The notes under the pieces were generated by a model. The model ran no database searches. It was not told where the DNA came from and was given only the letters and a program-made list of their open reading frames with translations. A DNA stretch of 64,000 nt, taken from assembly GCA_039820405.1 (NCBI GenBank), contig JBCBQC010000020.1:1-64000 (forward strand), given 5' to 3'. Shown in pieces: positions 8,723 to 18,896 of this stretch; positions within the stretch are counted from its first letter, which is position 1; the number at the start of each line of letters is the position of its first letter. Origin of the DNA: CALLVY01 sp937899855 (lineage in GTDB: Bacteria; Bacteroidota; Bacteroidia; Chitinophagales; Saprospiraceae). Both the position numbers and the translations under genes were made by a program.

Positions 8723-9625
8723 CTAAAAAAACATTTCCTGAGCGACTCGAAAGGTGTTCGCGTGCGCCTCCACAATATCGCTAACGCGTTCGGAGTAGCC
8801 CCCACCCATGCTCACCGCTACGGGCAGCTCGTGCCGCTGGCAGCATTCGAATACGATGCGGTCCCTTTCCTTACAGCCGGCCCGGCTTAGGCTCAGTCGT
8901 CCGAGTTTGTCGCTCGCCAGGACATCGACGCCGGCGAGGTAGAATACAAAATCCGGCTGCACTTCGTCAAATAGACGGGGCAGGGTATTGCGGAGGGTCC
9001 GGAGGTAGTGCTCGTCTTCGGTTTGGTCGGGCAAGCCGATGTCGAGGTCCGATTGTTCCTTGCGGGTGGGGTAGTTTTTGGCGCCGTGCATGCTGAAGGT
9101 GAAGACGCGGGGCTCGTCGCGGAAAATTTGGGCGGTGCCGTTGCCCTGGTGGACATCCAGGTCTACGACCAGCACCTGCCGGACGATTCCGTCGCGAAGC
9201 AGTACGTTGGCGGCGATGGCGATGTCGTTGAGTAGGCAGAAGCCTTCGCCCCGGTCGGTGAAGGAGTGGTGCGTTCCCCCGGCAATGTTCATCGCCACGC
9301 CGTACTGTCGGGCGTAGTGGGCACACTGGAGGGTGCCGTTGGCAATGTGGGTGCCGCGTACGACGAGGCGCTCGGAAAGGGGAAAGCCAATCTTGCGGAT
9401 TTCTTTGGCCGTCAAGCTCAGGGAGCGGAGTTTTTGCCAGTAGTCGGCGTCGTGGGTCAGGAGGATCTGGTCTTCATCGAGGGGATCGGGATGAAACAAC
9501 TGCTCTTCGCTGATGCTGCCTTCGTAGAGCAATTGCTCCGGCAACAGCTCGTACTTGATCATCGGAAAGCGGTGTCCTTCGGGCAGTTCGTACTTGTAAA
9601 TGGGAGAGAACGCAATTTTCAACAT
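8723..9625 (-). CDS. Histone-deacetylase-family (arginase/deacetylase fold) hydrolase
   Basis: A 300-residue zinc amidohydrolase of the histone deacetylase/acetylpolyamine amidohydrolase family, most like small class IV (HDAC11-like) members. The active-site motifs are intact: GGTHHSFTDRGEGFC (tandem histidines), VVDLDVHQGNGTA (metal-binding Asp and His) and YLAGVDVLASDKLG (second metal Asp). GGGY near the C-terminus supplies the catalytic Tyr region. Likely substrates are acetylated lysines or small amines; the sequence does not say which. I chose the ATG at 9625; a TTG two codons upstream is in frame but less likely. It precedes priA by 97 bp to start and 35 bp from stop to start. Confidence 0.9.
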   Translation of the reverse strand: MLKIAFSPIYKYELPEGHRFPMIKYELLPEQLLYEGSISEEQLFHPDPLDEDQILLTHDADYWQKLRSLSLTAKEIRKIGFPLSERLVVRGTHIANGTLQCAHYARQYGVAMNIAGGTHHSFTDRGEGFCLLNDIAIAANVLLRDGIVRQVLVVDLDVHQGNGTAQIFRDEPRVFTFSMHGAKNYPTRKEQSDLDIGLPDQTEDEHYLRTLRNTLPRLFDEVQPDFVFYLAGVDVLASDKLGRLSLSRAGCKERDRIVFECCQRHELPVAVSMGGGYSERVSDIVEAHANTFRVAQEMFF

Positions 9626-9720
9626 GTCCAATTGTTCCTATAAGCCATCTCAAAGTATATTTTGAGGTGACTTCTTATTCTCCAGAGTAACAAGCGAGTC
9701 CGAAAGATGGTTTTCCCAAT

Positions 9721-12700
9721 TTAACGCATCAAGGTCACATCCCCCGAAATCATTTCCCGACGGCCATCCACAAAGACCAATTCGACCACGTAAACAAATA
9801 CCGCCGGATTCATATCCTGGCCATCCAGTCGACCGTCCCAACCCGCCTCGGCAATGTTCATCGGGAGATCCTCCCGGGCAAAAACCAATTCCCCCCAACG
9901 GTCAAAGACGCGCAGGGAAGCGACTCGAATATCCGCCCGACCCTGGACAAAAAAGTAATCATTGCTGCCATCCGCATTGGGGCTAAAGACATTGGGGAGA
10001 TATACCGGCAGGTCGGTTCGCACCCGCAGCGTAATGCGGTCCCGCACCTCACAACCCAAGCTGTCCCGAATCGTTAGGGTATAGGTCTCGGTACTGAGTG
10101 GGGTGACGAAGGTTTCCAAGCACTCCGGGCAACGGATAAAGTCTTCCGGCTCCCAGCGCAATTCCACCACCTCCATATTCGTAATGGGGTCGAGCCAAAT
10201 GCTATCGCCCAAATCCACCTGCTCATCTTCGCCCAACTCCAACTGATAGGCGGTGGCTTCGGGAATGTCGATCATGGCACTTTCCTCACAGTTGTTTTCG
10301 TCCACCACCACCAAATCGTAGGCACCCGCGGCCAATCCCGTGGCCAGGAAGGGCAGGTTATCGATGGGTTCGAAAAGTCCTCCGTCGATGGAGAAACGGT
10401 AATCCTGTCCCGGTCCGCTGACGTCGGTGAGGAGAAAACTGCCGTCGGTATCGCCAAAGCAGGTGGGCGCCGCGACGGTCAGCTCGACCAGCGGTGCGGG
10501 AGGGGCACTGAGCTCCGCCAGCGTCTCGGTGGTACAGCCATTGGCATCCGTCACCACCACGCGGTACTGCCCCGCACCAATGTTTTCCAGGGTATCCGTC
10601 GTATTGCCATTTTCCCAGACGTAGCTAAAGGGGCCCGTACCTACCGTTACCTCTACCACTAGGGAACCGTCCTCCGCATTGGGGCAACTCACGCCAAAAC
10701 CATTGTAATCCACCACCGCGCTGGCCTGCGCTTGGACTTCCGTCAGGTTGACTTCCAAGATACTGTTGGGTAAAAGGACTGGGCAAGCGGTGACCGTCGA
10801 AGTGGCATCCGTCAGGACGAAGGTCGTCGCCACACTCAGGGGGATTGTGGTGGTGGCGCCGTCTTCAATACCGGCCAGTACAATCGTATTCGTACCGTCG
10901 GTGTAGCGGACGTCGAAGGGCCCCGGCCCACTAAAGTTGAAGGTCAAGCGAGCGCTGTCGCCACTACAGATCAATTCTGGGCCACTGATTGATGCCGTCA
11001 GTTCCGGTTCAAAACTCAGGTTGACCGTCACGATGCTGTCGCAACCCCGCGCCGAGGCTCCCAGGAGGGTTTCTACCCCGGTGGGATTGTTGCGATCGTA
11101 AACGGTACCGTTGACGCTAAGTGACTCGTCAAAACACAGGCGCCGCTCGATCAGCGAAGCCGCAATGGGGTAGAAGCTGACCGTGACGTCGACGATCGAG
11201 TCACAAGCATTTTCCGCCAATCCCGACAGGATTTCCGTACCACTGGGATTGGCCGCGTCGTAAATCGTTCCGTTGACCTCGACGGATGCTCCTGGGCAGA
11301 GCAAGGTATCGAGCGTCCGCTGACTGGGGAAGCGCTCTTCCACTTGGATACTCGCCTCGGCCGAGCAATTGGGCCCATCGCTTACCGTCACCGAATACAG
11401 GCCGGGGCTGCTGACCACCAGCGAGTCGGTGGTGTTGCCGGGTACCGACCAAACGTAGCTTCCCAAACCGGGCGTAGCCTGTAGGGTCGTACTCGTACCG
11501 CTGCAAAAAGAGGCCGAACCGCCGATCACCACGCTCAGGTTATTGAGCTCGACCGTCACGGTGGTCAGGTCGGCCGGGCAGAAGGGGGAGCCCGTCACCA
11601 CGTAGATGAATACGTAGCTTCCCGTGGCATTTCCAGCGGGGCGGAAGGTGCCATTTACCGGACTGAAACTTCCCGGATTGGGGCTATTGGGGCTCGCAGC
11701 GTCTACGGCCCAGAGCCCACCGGGATTCCCCCCCGTGACGAGGCCGAAGAGGGCGATCTCCGTGCCGGGATCGGGATTACAGATCTGGAAGCTCTGCCCC
11801 GTTCCGGCTTCGGGAGCGCTAAAGAGGTCGAGCGTTTGGCTCGAACTAGCGGGGCAACCGGGGCGGGGGGCATCGAGGCTAAAGGTAATTTCGTAGGTAC
11901 CCGGATCGGCAGCAATGCCCAGGAAAAGATCGCCACTGATGACGGCGGGGTTGCTTCCGGCCGGGGTGGCCGTAATGGTCCAAGTCCCCGGCTCGGTACT
12001 CAGCTGGAGGCTGGTCAGGTCGAGGTTTTGGTTGTTGCACCGGGGCGATGGCGGCAAAGTCAGTACGCTGGGACAGACGCAGCTCTGGACCCTCACGTTA
12101 AGCTGGTAAGATTGTTCGGTACAGGGAGGCGTCGCACTATTGGTGGTGTAAGTAAAGGCGTACACGCCCGGTCCCACCCCATCAAAATCGACGTTGGCCA
12201 GATTGCTCAAATCCACCCCACTGGCGTCGGTATCGGCCCAGGATCCTCCCAAATCACCACCGATCACCAGACCGTTAAAGTCTAGGATGGAACCTTCCGC
12301 ACTGGTATTGCAAACAACGGTATCCGTCACCACCGTCGCGATGGGGCGTTCGTTGAGGAGGACCGTCACACTGCTGCTGGCATCCGGACAGGGGCCACCG
12401 CCCGTCACGGTATAGGAAAAGGTATAGCTTCCCCCCAGTTGACCCATCGGTGCGAAGGTGCCCAGGCTCGGGTCAAACGCACCACCCGTAGAGGGCACTA
12501 CGGAGGTTTCTAGCCAAATCCCCCCGGCGTCTTCGCCCACCAAAAGGTCCGCCAGATCGATGACCTGCGGATTGCTGTTGCAGCGGGTAAGTGGGGAAAC
12601 ATCCACGCCCGCATTGGGCGCAGCGAATACGGTGAGGGTCTGGACGGAAGAATCGGGACAGCCGGGAATGGGGGCCAGGTCGAGGGTGTAGGTAATTTGG

Positions 12701-15700
12701 TAATCGCCTGGGTCAGCCGTGTTGGCTTCGAAGATCGTTCCGTTGAGGGTGGCCGGATTGCTGCCCACCGGCGTACTGGAGATGGTCCAACTGCCCGCTT
12801 CGCTGGTCGCTACCAAGGTACTCAGGTCTAGGCTTCCCCCCGCATTGCAAAGCGCGGTAGGGGGAAGCGTAGCCACACTGGGACAGGCACAGTCTTCCAC
12901 GGTGATTTCCAACTGGTAGATTTGTTCGTTACACGGTGCAATTGCACTATTGGTCTGGTAGCTAAAGGTATAGGTTCCCGCGGGGACGCCATCAAAATTG
13001 ACCATATTGAGAACGGTGAGGTCGGCCCCGCTCCCATCGGTATCGGTCCAGCTACCACTGGCGTCCCCAGCCGTCACCAAGAGTCTAAAATCAATGGTCG
13101 ATCCCTGGGCACTGAGGTTACACACGTTGACGCCCGCCACCAAGTCGGCAAAGGGCGCCGCATTGACCCGAATGCTGACCAGACTGCTGGCCGAAGGGCA
13201 GGGCCCCGCTCCCGCTACCTCGTACCGGAAGGTGTAGGTTTCCGTCAACTGTCCAAAGGGGTTGAAGGTCCCCGCCACGGGGTCAAAAGCCGTACCCGTG
13301 GAAGGCACCGTGGTCGTTTCGGTCCAGCTACCGCCTCCATCTTCGCCACTGAGTTGGTCAAAAAGGCTCAAGCTTTGGTTTTGGTCATCGCAGGTAATCA
13401 GGATGGGCTCCGGGCTTCCCGCACTGGGCGTCGCGAATACGCTAAGGGTTTGGACGGAAGAATCGGGGCAGCCGGGGATGGGGGCCAGGTTGATGGTGTA
13501 GGTAATTTGATAATCGCCCGGATCGGCGCCGGTGGCGTCAAAGAGGTTGCCGCTGAGGGTGGCGGGATTGGTGCCGGTGGGGCTGCTGGTAATGGCCCAG
13601 CTACCCGGTTCCGGGGTGAGCACGAGGCTGTTCAGATCGAGGCTGCCGGCGTCGTTGCACAGGTTGCTCGGTGCACTGGTGGCGACGCTGGGACAGGCAC
13701 AATCCTGGACGAGGATTTCGATGTCGTAGGCTTGTTCGCTACAGGGTGCGGTGGCGCTATTGGTGGTGTAGGTAAAGGTGTAGGTACCGGCGATAAGTCC
13801 ATCAAAATCCACATTGCTGGGATCGCTGAGGTTGACCCCACTGGCATCGGTATCGGCCCAACTGCCTCCGGTATCCCCGGCGGTGACGAAGGTACCAAAG
13901 TCGAGGGTGGACCCCTGGGCGCTGAGGTTACAGATCGTGGTGTTGGGGGCTACGTCGGCAAAGGGTGCCGCCGTTAGTTCGATGGTCACCATACTGCCGG
14001 CATTGGGGCAGGGCGAGGTGCCCAGTACGACGTACTGAAAGGTATACTGCCCCGTGGCCTGTCCGCTGGGGTCAAAGCTACCCGGATTGGGCACAAAGGC
14101 TCCCCCCGTCGACGGGACCGCCGAGGTTTCAATCCAGCTGCCGTTGGGGTCTTCCCCGACCAAACGATCGTTGAGTAGGATAATGCCCGGTGCATCGTTG
14201 CAAATGCTCAGGGTGGGGTCGGGCACGCCGGCATTGGGGGCGGCCAGTACCGTGAGGGTTTGGACGGAGGAATCGGGACAGCCCACGATGGGGGCCTGGT
14301 CGAGGGTAAAGGTCAGTTCGTAATCGCCCGCATCGGCGCCGATGGCATTGAAGGCGTTACCTAGCAAAGTGGCGGGGTTGGTCCCGGCGGGGGTATTGGT
14401 GATGGCCCAACTGCCACTTTCGGTCGTCAGGACCAAGCCGCTGAGGTCCAGCGTTCCCCCATCATTACAAAGTGCGGGTGGGGCCGCAGTGGCCACATCG
14501 GGACAACTGCAATCCTGTACCAGTACGCTCAGTACGTAAGTCGCCTCCACACAAGGTGCCGTGGCGCTATTGGTGGTGTAGGTAAAATTGTAGCTGCCCG
14601 GAGCGATCCCGTCAAAGTCCACGGCACCGGTATTGCTCAAGTCCACTCCCGATCCGTCGGTATCCGCCCACGTTCCCCCCTGATCTCCCGCCGTCACCAG
14701 CGCATCAAAATCGAGTACGGAGCCCTGAGCCGCCAGATCGCAGGTGGTAGCATTGCTCGCCACGGTCGCAAACGGCGCCGCAATGACGTTGATCGTCACC
14801 GTGCTGCTGCTCGCACTACAAGGAGGGATGCCCGCCACCGTGTACTCAAAAGTGTAAGTGCCCGCCGCCTGTCCCGCCGGATCAAAACTCCCCGGATTGG
14901 CTACAAAGGCACCGCCCGTAGAAGGGATCGTTGAGGTCTCGATCCAGCTTCCCCCCGCATCTTCCCCCGTTAGCAAATCATTGAGCAATAGCGCCGGACT
15001 ACCCAAGGCACACAGATTGGGGCTGGCGCCGGGCGCTCCCGCATTTGGGGCCGCTTGGATATTGACCGTAAAAAAATCCACCCCGGCGGGACACGTTCCC
15101 CCCACATCATCCGTCGTCGCCGTAAAGCCCACCGAACCACCGGCAAGATCACCGGGGCCGGGCGTGTAGGTGACGGGATTGTCGAAGACCCCGCTGAGGC
15201 TTCCGTCCCCGCTGGCACTCCAGCTTACGGTCGTCGCCCCGTTGCCCAAAACCGCACTGAGTACGATATTTTCCCCCGCACAAATCGAAACGGGCGCGGC
15301 AATGCTCACGGTCGGGGCCGGACTGATCGTCAGATTGACGTCGGTGAAGGCCAAACCACAAATACCGGTCGGATCGGTGGCGCTAAAGGTCAGGCTGACC
15401 ACGCCCGCCGCCACATCACCGGGCCCGGGCGTATAAGTCGCCGCCGCCAGCCCCGGATCGTCAAAGCTGCCATCACCCCCACTGCTCCACTGTGGCGTCG
15501 TTCCCAGATTGACGCTGCCATTGAGTTGGATACTACCACTGGCGCAAGTACTGTACGGCCCTCCCGGATCGGCAAAAGTAGGGTTGCCCAAATTGAGTAC
15601 CAGTTGATCGCTGGCGTCGGGGCAGCCGCTGGCACTGACCGTCAGGGTCAAGCTCACGCTACCCGCCGCAATGTCGGCGGCACTAGGCGTATAGTCGGGA

Positions 15701-18504
15701 TTGGCCACCGTCGGATCGGAAAACACGCCCGTTCCCGAACTGGTCCACTGAATATTGCCACCGCCAGCACTGGCGGTAATCAAGTTGATTGCATTGCTCC
15801 CGTTTGCGCAAAAGTCGAGATCGCCCCCCGCATCCGCCGTGGGGGCCGCGTTGACCAGAAGCAAAACTTCCACGGCATCGGACTGACAAGCCCCATCGTC
15901 CACGCGGGCGTATACGCTGGTATTGTTGTTGGCCAAGAAGAGCGTGGGGTTGGGGATGTTTACGGTGCCCGCTGGATCCAAATACCAGATGACGGTGCCG
16001 AGTCCCCCCGAAATACCCAAGTCAGCGAGGGTGAGGTCGAAGGTGGCGACGCCCGATCCGGGGCTGTCCTCACAAGCCTCCAAGCTCACCCCCGTATTGG
16101 CCACCGGACCCGGCGTAATCGTCAGGACGACGTCCTCGGTTGCGGAGGGGCACAGACCAAAGGGGTCGGTGATGGTCAGGGTAAGCAGTACCGAACCCGC
16201 GGTGATGTCGCCGGGTCCCGGCGTATAGGTGGCATTGGGGAGGTTGACGGCGGAAAAAGAACCGTCCCCCGAAGTACTCCACACCACCGTATTACCCGGA
16301 TTGGGCAGCCCGTTGAGGACTACCGGCGTGGCGGCACAAGTGTTGTAAGGGCCTCCCGCGCTGCCGCTCGGCAGGGGAAATAAATTGATCGTAACGACGT
16401 CCACCGCATCGGGACAACCGGGGGCGGAGACGGTCAGCGTTAGGTCGACGCTCCCGCTGGCAATATCGGTGCCCGTGGGAAAATAAAAGGGATTGCTGAT
16501 TGTAGGATTGTTGAAAAAGCCCGTTCCCGAGCTGGTCCAACTGATCGTCCCGTTGAGGGCACTGGCACTGCTGAGGAGAAAGCCATCGGCCCCGTTGGAA
16601 CAGATGTTGAGGCCATTGCCCGCCTCGGCAAAAGGCGCGGGGTTGACCAGTAGCGTTACCGCTTCCGGGGCGGATTCGCAACCCGCAACGGTTACCGTGG
16701 CGTAGACGATGCCGTTGTTGGGGCTGATGTGGGCCAGGGGATTGGGAATGGGATTGAGGCCCGCTGCGTCCAAAAACCAACTCACCGTACCCGTTCCTCC
16801 CGAAACCAGTGGGTCGAGGCTGGTGAGGTCAAACTGAGCCAGCCCACTACCGGGCACCGTTTCACAAGCCGTTAGGTCCAGTCCCGGGGTAGCCGTTGGG
16901 CCGGGAGTGATGGTAATGGTGGTAATGCTGATGGCGGGGGGGCAAACACCGGTGGGGTCTACCACGGTCAGGGTGATGAAGATGGGACTATTGGCCAAAT
17001 CCGTTGGTCCGGGATTGTAGTTGGTGTTGGGGTCGTTGGGATCGTCAAAAAAGCCACTTGCATTGGTGGTCCAGGTGGGAATATTGCCCGGTGGGCCAAA
17101 GGTACCGTTGAGCATCACTGGTTGGCCTTCGCAGGTAACGTAGATGCCGATCCCTCCCGGATTGACGGTGGGTGCGGGGGTCAGGTTGATGGTGACGTTG
17201 TCGGTGGCCGTGGGGCAGCCGGGGCTCGATACGGTCAGGGTGAGGACGACGCTCCCCGCTGCAATGTCCGCGGTCGAGGGAAAATATTGGGGCGTACTGG
17301 TGGTGGCGCCGATCAGGACGCCGGTACCGCTGTTGGTCCACAGGATACTACCGTTGGTAGCCGTGGCACCGCTGATGGTAATGGCGCTACCCACTTGGCC
17401 ACAGACCGTTAGGTCCGGGCCGGCATCGGCCACGGGGCCGGGGCTGACGAGGAGGGTGACCTCCACCGGGGCGGATTCGCAAATGCCATCGCTTACCGTG
17501 GCGTATACGCTGGTATTGTTGCTGGCTACGAAGCTGGTCGGGCTGGGGATGAGAATGGTGCCGGCGGGATCGGAATACCAGTTGACCGTATTGCCGGGGG
17601 CGACGGAAATGAGTCCGTCGAGGCTGGTGAGGTCGAAGGTGGCGCTGTTGCTACCGGGTGGATTTTCACAAAGTTGGAGGTTGACGCCGGAGTTGGCCGC
17701 GGGGCCGGGGGTAAGGATAATGGTAACGTCGTCCGATCCGGTACAGCCGTTGACATCGGTGGTGACCAGGGTGTAGGTTTCGCCGTTTTGGACGTTGGTG
17801 GCGTTGGTATTGGGAACGTTGGGGTTGGCGATGCTACCGCCGCCGTCGTTGGACCAGGACCAGTTCTGGACAACGCTGGGATCGTTGACGGATCCGTTGA
17901 GGCTGAGGGTTTGGCCGGAGCAGATGGGGGCATTGGTGTTGACGGTGGGGGCCGCTTCCCAACACAGGATGACGAGGTTGGTAAAGGTAACGCCCTCATT
18001 GACGGACCAGGTTTGGGTGACGGCGGTAATATCGCCGGTGCTGGCACCGTCGGTACAGATGGGGCCGAGGCTGATGGTGCCGTTTTGCTCCGCGTTGGTG
18101 GTATTGGCGTCTCCGATGAGGTCGCCTCCGACGGTGGTGCCATCCAGGTTGAAGCGAATCCAGAGAAAGTCCCAACAAAAATTACAACCGCCCGCGGTGG
18201 GCATGGTGGGATCGCAAGCACAGCCGCCGCCGGTAAAGCAGACGGGGGTGGGGCCGTTCATTTCGTTGCAGTATTCCATATTGCCGTTGCCTTCCCAGGG
18301 GAGGGTAAAGGAATAGTCGACCGAAAAACTGATCGAAGTACAACTGCTCACGTCAACGGAATAGACGTCGGGGCCGGTGGGGCCGTTGCTGTCGAGGTAG
18401 CTGGCTCCCGGGTCGGAGAGCAGGGTGGTTTGGCCGATCAGGCCCGAGGCACCGAGGCAGCACAGCAGCAGACACACAAGCGAAAACGTACGCGGGTTAT
18501 TCAT
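9721..18504 (-). CDS. Giant secreted repeat protein with type IX (CHU_C) sorting domain
   Basis: A 2927-residue protein with a signal peptide (FSLVCLLLCCLGASGLIGQ). It ends in a gliding-motility-associated C-terminal domain: LPNVFSPNADGSNDYFFVQG, then VFDRWGELVF and GWDGRLDGQDMNPAVFVYVV. In Bacteroidota this domain directs export and surface attachment by the type IX secretion system. Between them lie about 25-30 Ig/PKD-like beta domains, usually with one Cys pair each. They are arranged as three copies of one ~265-residue triple unit (about residues 265-1060) and four copies of another (about 1330-2320). Late domains (PSQRTLDTLLCPGASVEVNG) resemble repeats found in other CHU_C proteins. Likely role is surface adhesion or matrix, by analogy only. 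No enzymatic domain is visible. Confidence 0.9.
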   Translation of the reverse strand: MNNPRTFSLVCLLLCCLGASGLIGQTTLLSDPGASYLDSNGPTGPDVYSVDVSSCTSISFSVDYSFTLPWEGNGNMEYCNEMNGPTPVCFTGGGCACDPTMPTAGGCNFCWDFLWIRFNLDGTTVGGDLIGDANTTNAEQNGTISLGPICTDGASTGDITAVTQTWSVNEGVTFTNLVILCWEAAPTVNTNAPICSGQTLSLNGSVNDPSVVQNWSWSNDGGGSIANPNVPNTNATNVQNGETYTLVTTDVNGCTGSDDVTIILTPGPAANSGVNLQLCENPPGSNSATFDLTSLDGLISVAPGNTVNWYSDPAGTILIPSPTSFVASNNTSVYATVSDGICESAPVEVTLLVSPGPVADAGPDLTVCGQVGSAITISGATATNGSILWTNSGTGVLIGATTSTPQYFPSTADIAAGSVVLTLTVSSPGCPTATDNVTINLTPAPTVNPGGIGIYVTCEGQPVMLNGTFGPPGNIPTWTTNASGFFDDPNDPNTNYNPGPTDLANSPIFITLTVVDPTGVCPPAISITTITITPGPTATPGLDLTACETVPGSGLAQFDLTSLDPLVSGGTGTVSWFLDAAGLNPIPNPLAHISPNNGIVYATVTVAGCESAPEAVTLLVNPAPFAEAGNGLNICSNGADGFLLSSASALNGTISWTSSGTGFFNNPTISNPFYFPTGTDIASGSVDLTLTVSAPGCPDAVDVVTINLFPLPSGSAGGPYNTCAATPVVLNGLPNPGNTVVWSTSGDGSFSAVNLPNATYTPGPGDITAGSVLLTLTITDPFGLCPSATEDVVLTITPGPVANTGVSLEACEDSPGSGVATFDLTLADLGISGGLGTVIWYLDPAGTVNIPNPTLFLANNNTSVYARVDDGACQSDAVEVLLLVNAAPTADAGGDLDFCANGSNAINLITASAGGGNIQWTSSGTGVFSDPTVANPDYTPSAADIAAGSVSLTLTVSASGCPDASDQLVLNLGNPTFADPGGPYSTCASGSIQLNGSVNLGTTPQWSSGGDGSFDDPGLAAATYTPGPGDVAAGVVSLTFSATDPTGICGLAFTDVNLTISPAPTVSIAAPVSICAGENIVLSAVLGNGATTVSWSASGDGSLSGVFDNPVTYTPGPGDLAGGSVGFTATTDDVGGTCPAGVDFFTVNIQAAPNAGAPGASPNLCALGSPALLLNDLLTGEDAGGSWIETSTIPSTGGAFVANPGSFDPAGQAAGTYTFEYTVAGIPPCSASSSTVTINVIAAPFATVASNATTCDLAAQGSVLDFDALVTAGDQGGTWADTDGSGVDLSNTGAVDFDGIAPGSYNFTYTTNSATAPCVEATYVLSVLVQDCSCPDVATAAPPALCNDGGTLDLSGLVLTTESGSWAITNTPAGTNPATLLGNAFNAIGADAGDYELTFTLDQAPIVGCPDSSVQTLTVLAAPNAGVPDPTLSICNDAPGIILLNDRLVGEDPNGSWIETSAVPSTGGAFVPNPGSFDPSGQATGQYTFQYVVLGTSPCPNAGSMVTIELTAAPFADVAPNTTICNLSAQGSTLDFGTFVTAGDTGGSWADTDASGVNLSDPSNVDFDGLIAGTYTFTYTTNSATAPCSEQAYDIEILVQDCACPSVATSAPSNLCNDAGSLDLNSLVLTPEPGSWAITSSPTGTNPATLSGNLFDATGADPGDYQITYTINLAPIPGCPDSSVQTLSVFATPSAGSPEPILITCDDQNQSLSLFDQLSGEDGGGSWTETTTVPSTGTAFDPVAGTFNPFGQLTETYTFRYEVAGAGPCPSASSLVSIRVNAAPFADLVAGVNVCNLSAQGSTIDFRLLVTAGDASGSWTDTDGSGADLTVLNMVNFDGVPAGTYTFSYQTNSAIAPCNEQIYQLEITVEDCACPSVATLPPTALCNAGGSLDLSTLVATSEAGSWTISSTPVGSNPATLNGTIFEANTADPGDYQITYTLDLAPIPGCPDSSVQTLTVFAAPNAGVDVSPLTRCNSNPQVIDLADLLVGEDAGGIWLETSVVPSTGGAFDPSLGTFAPMGQLGGSYTFSYTVTGGGPCPDASSSVTVLLNERPIATVVTDTVVCNTSAEGSILDFNGLVIGGDLGGSWADTDASGVDLSNLANVDFDGVGPGVYAFTYTTNSATPPCTEQSYQLNVRVQSCVCPSVLTLPPSPRCNNQNLDLTSLQLSTEPGTWTITATPAGSNPAVISGDLFLGIAADPGTYEITFSLDAPRPGCPASSSQTLDLFSAPEAGTGQSFQICNPDPGTEIALFGLVTGGNPGGLWAVDAASPNSPNPGSFSPVNGTFRPAGNATGSYVFIYVVTGSPFCPADLTTVTVELNNLSVVIGGSASFCSGTSTTLQATPGLGSYVWSVPGNTTDSLVVSSPGLYSVTVSDGPNCSAEASIQVEERFPSQRTLDTLLCPGASVEVNGTIYDAANPSGTEILSGLAENACDSIVDVTVSFYPIAASLIERRLCFDESLSVNGTVYDRNNPTGVETLLGASARGCDSIVTVNLSFEPELTASISGPELICSGDSARLTFNFSGPGPFDVRYTDGTNTIVLAGIEDGATTTIPLSVATTFVLTDATSTVTACPVLLPNSILEVNLTEVQAQASAVVDYNGFGVSCPNAEDGSLVVEVTVGTGPFSYVWENGNTTDTLENIGAGQYRVVVTDANGCTTETLAELSAPPAPLVELTVAAPTCFGDTDGSFLLTDVSGPGQDYRFSIDGGLFEPIDNLPFLATGLAAGAYDLVVVDENNCEESAMIDIPEATAYQLELGEDEQVDLGDSIWLDPITNMEVVELRWEPEDFIRCPECLETFVTPLSTETYTLTIRDSLGCEVRDRITLRVRTDLPVYLPNVFSPNADGSNDYFFVQGRADIRVASLRVFDRWGELVFAREDLPMNIAEAGWDGRLDGQDMNPAVFVYVVELVFVDGRREMISGDVTLMR
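11550..14513 (-). repeat. Four ~810-bp tandem units in the giant surface protein (family B)
   Basis: The junction motif VQDCACPSVAT recurs at about 14513, 13712, 12898 and 12088, a period of 801-814 bp (about 268 residues). Each unit holds three beta domains: one with CNDGG...SGSWAIT, one with LVGEDPNGSWIET...STGGAF, and one with CNLSAQGSTLDF...GGSWADTD. A partial unit precedes the first junction. This is a clear higher-order tandem repeat. Confidence 0.85.
15320..17715 (-). repeat. Three ~800-bp tandem units in the giant surface protein (family A)
   Basis: The motif TPGPxAxxG...LxxCExxPGSGxAxFDLT recurs at about 17700, 16900 and 16110. Each unit has three beta domains, the second with an Ile-x-Trp-x-SSGTG motif and the third with GGPY.TC and PGPGD motifs. 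The period (about 265 residues) is almost the same as in family B, although the sequences differ. Confidence 0.8.
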
Positions 18505-18896
18505 CGTGTAGGTGGTTCACAATTTTCGTTTCGTAAATAGGGTAGCGCGTTTCGGGAAGCAACCAGGAAATTTGGCTTACAAAACTACTGATTTTTCAAT
18601 GATTTGCGGAACGCGCGGGGATTAAGAATAATTTAATTCCAGCAAAGAACCGGCCGGGCATCGGCCCGGCGCAAAAGCTGGATTGCGACTGGCCCAAAGC
18701 GTCCCTGTTGTGGCCCACGAAGGAGATTTGATAAACTGCCCGAAAAGTTCACGGTGCGGTGATGGAGGATGGAAATCCCCAACTCAAGTTAGCATTTTTC
18801 GGGGGCAAATAAAAGCGGTGCCGGGGATTCTGTTTTTTTTGCAAGAAAGGCTATTTTTGCGCATTCAATTATACTCTACACCAAATCCAGATAATC
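18505..18896. other. Divergent intergenic region between the giant surface protein and lysS
   Basis: These 392 bp contain no convincing gene. On the minus strand TAGTTTTG (18587-18580) is a -7 box candidate for the surface protein, 76 bp before its ATG. On the plus strand TATTTTTG at 18852-18859 lies 38 bp upstream of lysS. Between them GCCGGGC (18653-18659) and GCCCGGC (18664-18670) form a GC-rich hairpin with a 4-nt loop and no T-run. Confidence 0.5.
18852..18859 (+). promoter_or_regulatory. Bacteroidota-type -7 box of lysS
   Basis: TATTTTTG matches TAnnTTTG and lies 38 bp before the lysS ATG. The -33 element is unclear: a TTTG ends 10 bp upstream, closer than the usual spacing of about 19-22 bp. 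Confidence 0.45.

Noticed and set aside
17674..18540. Long Gly/Val-rich plus-strand open frames opposite the giant surface protein
   Set aside because: They are antisense shadows of a GC-rich repetitive gene; composition is typical of reverse translation of Thr/Pro/Gly-rich codons.
18653..18670. GC-rich hairpin between the giant surface protein and lysS as a terminator
   Set aside because: The two genes diverge, so no transcript needs to end here, and there is no T-run; kept only as a note in the intergenic entry.
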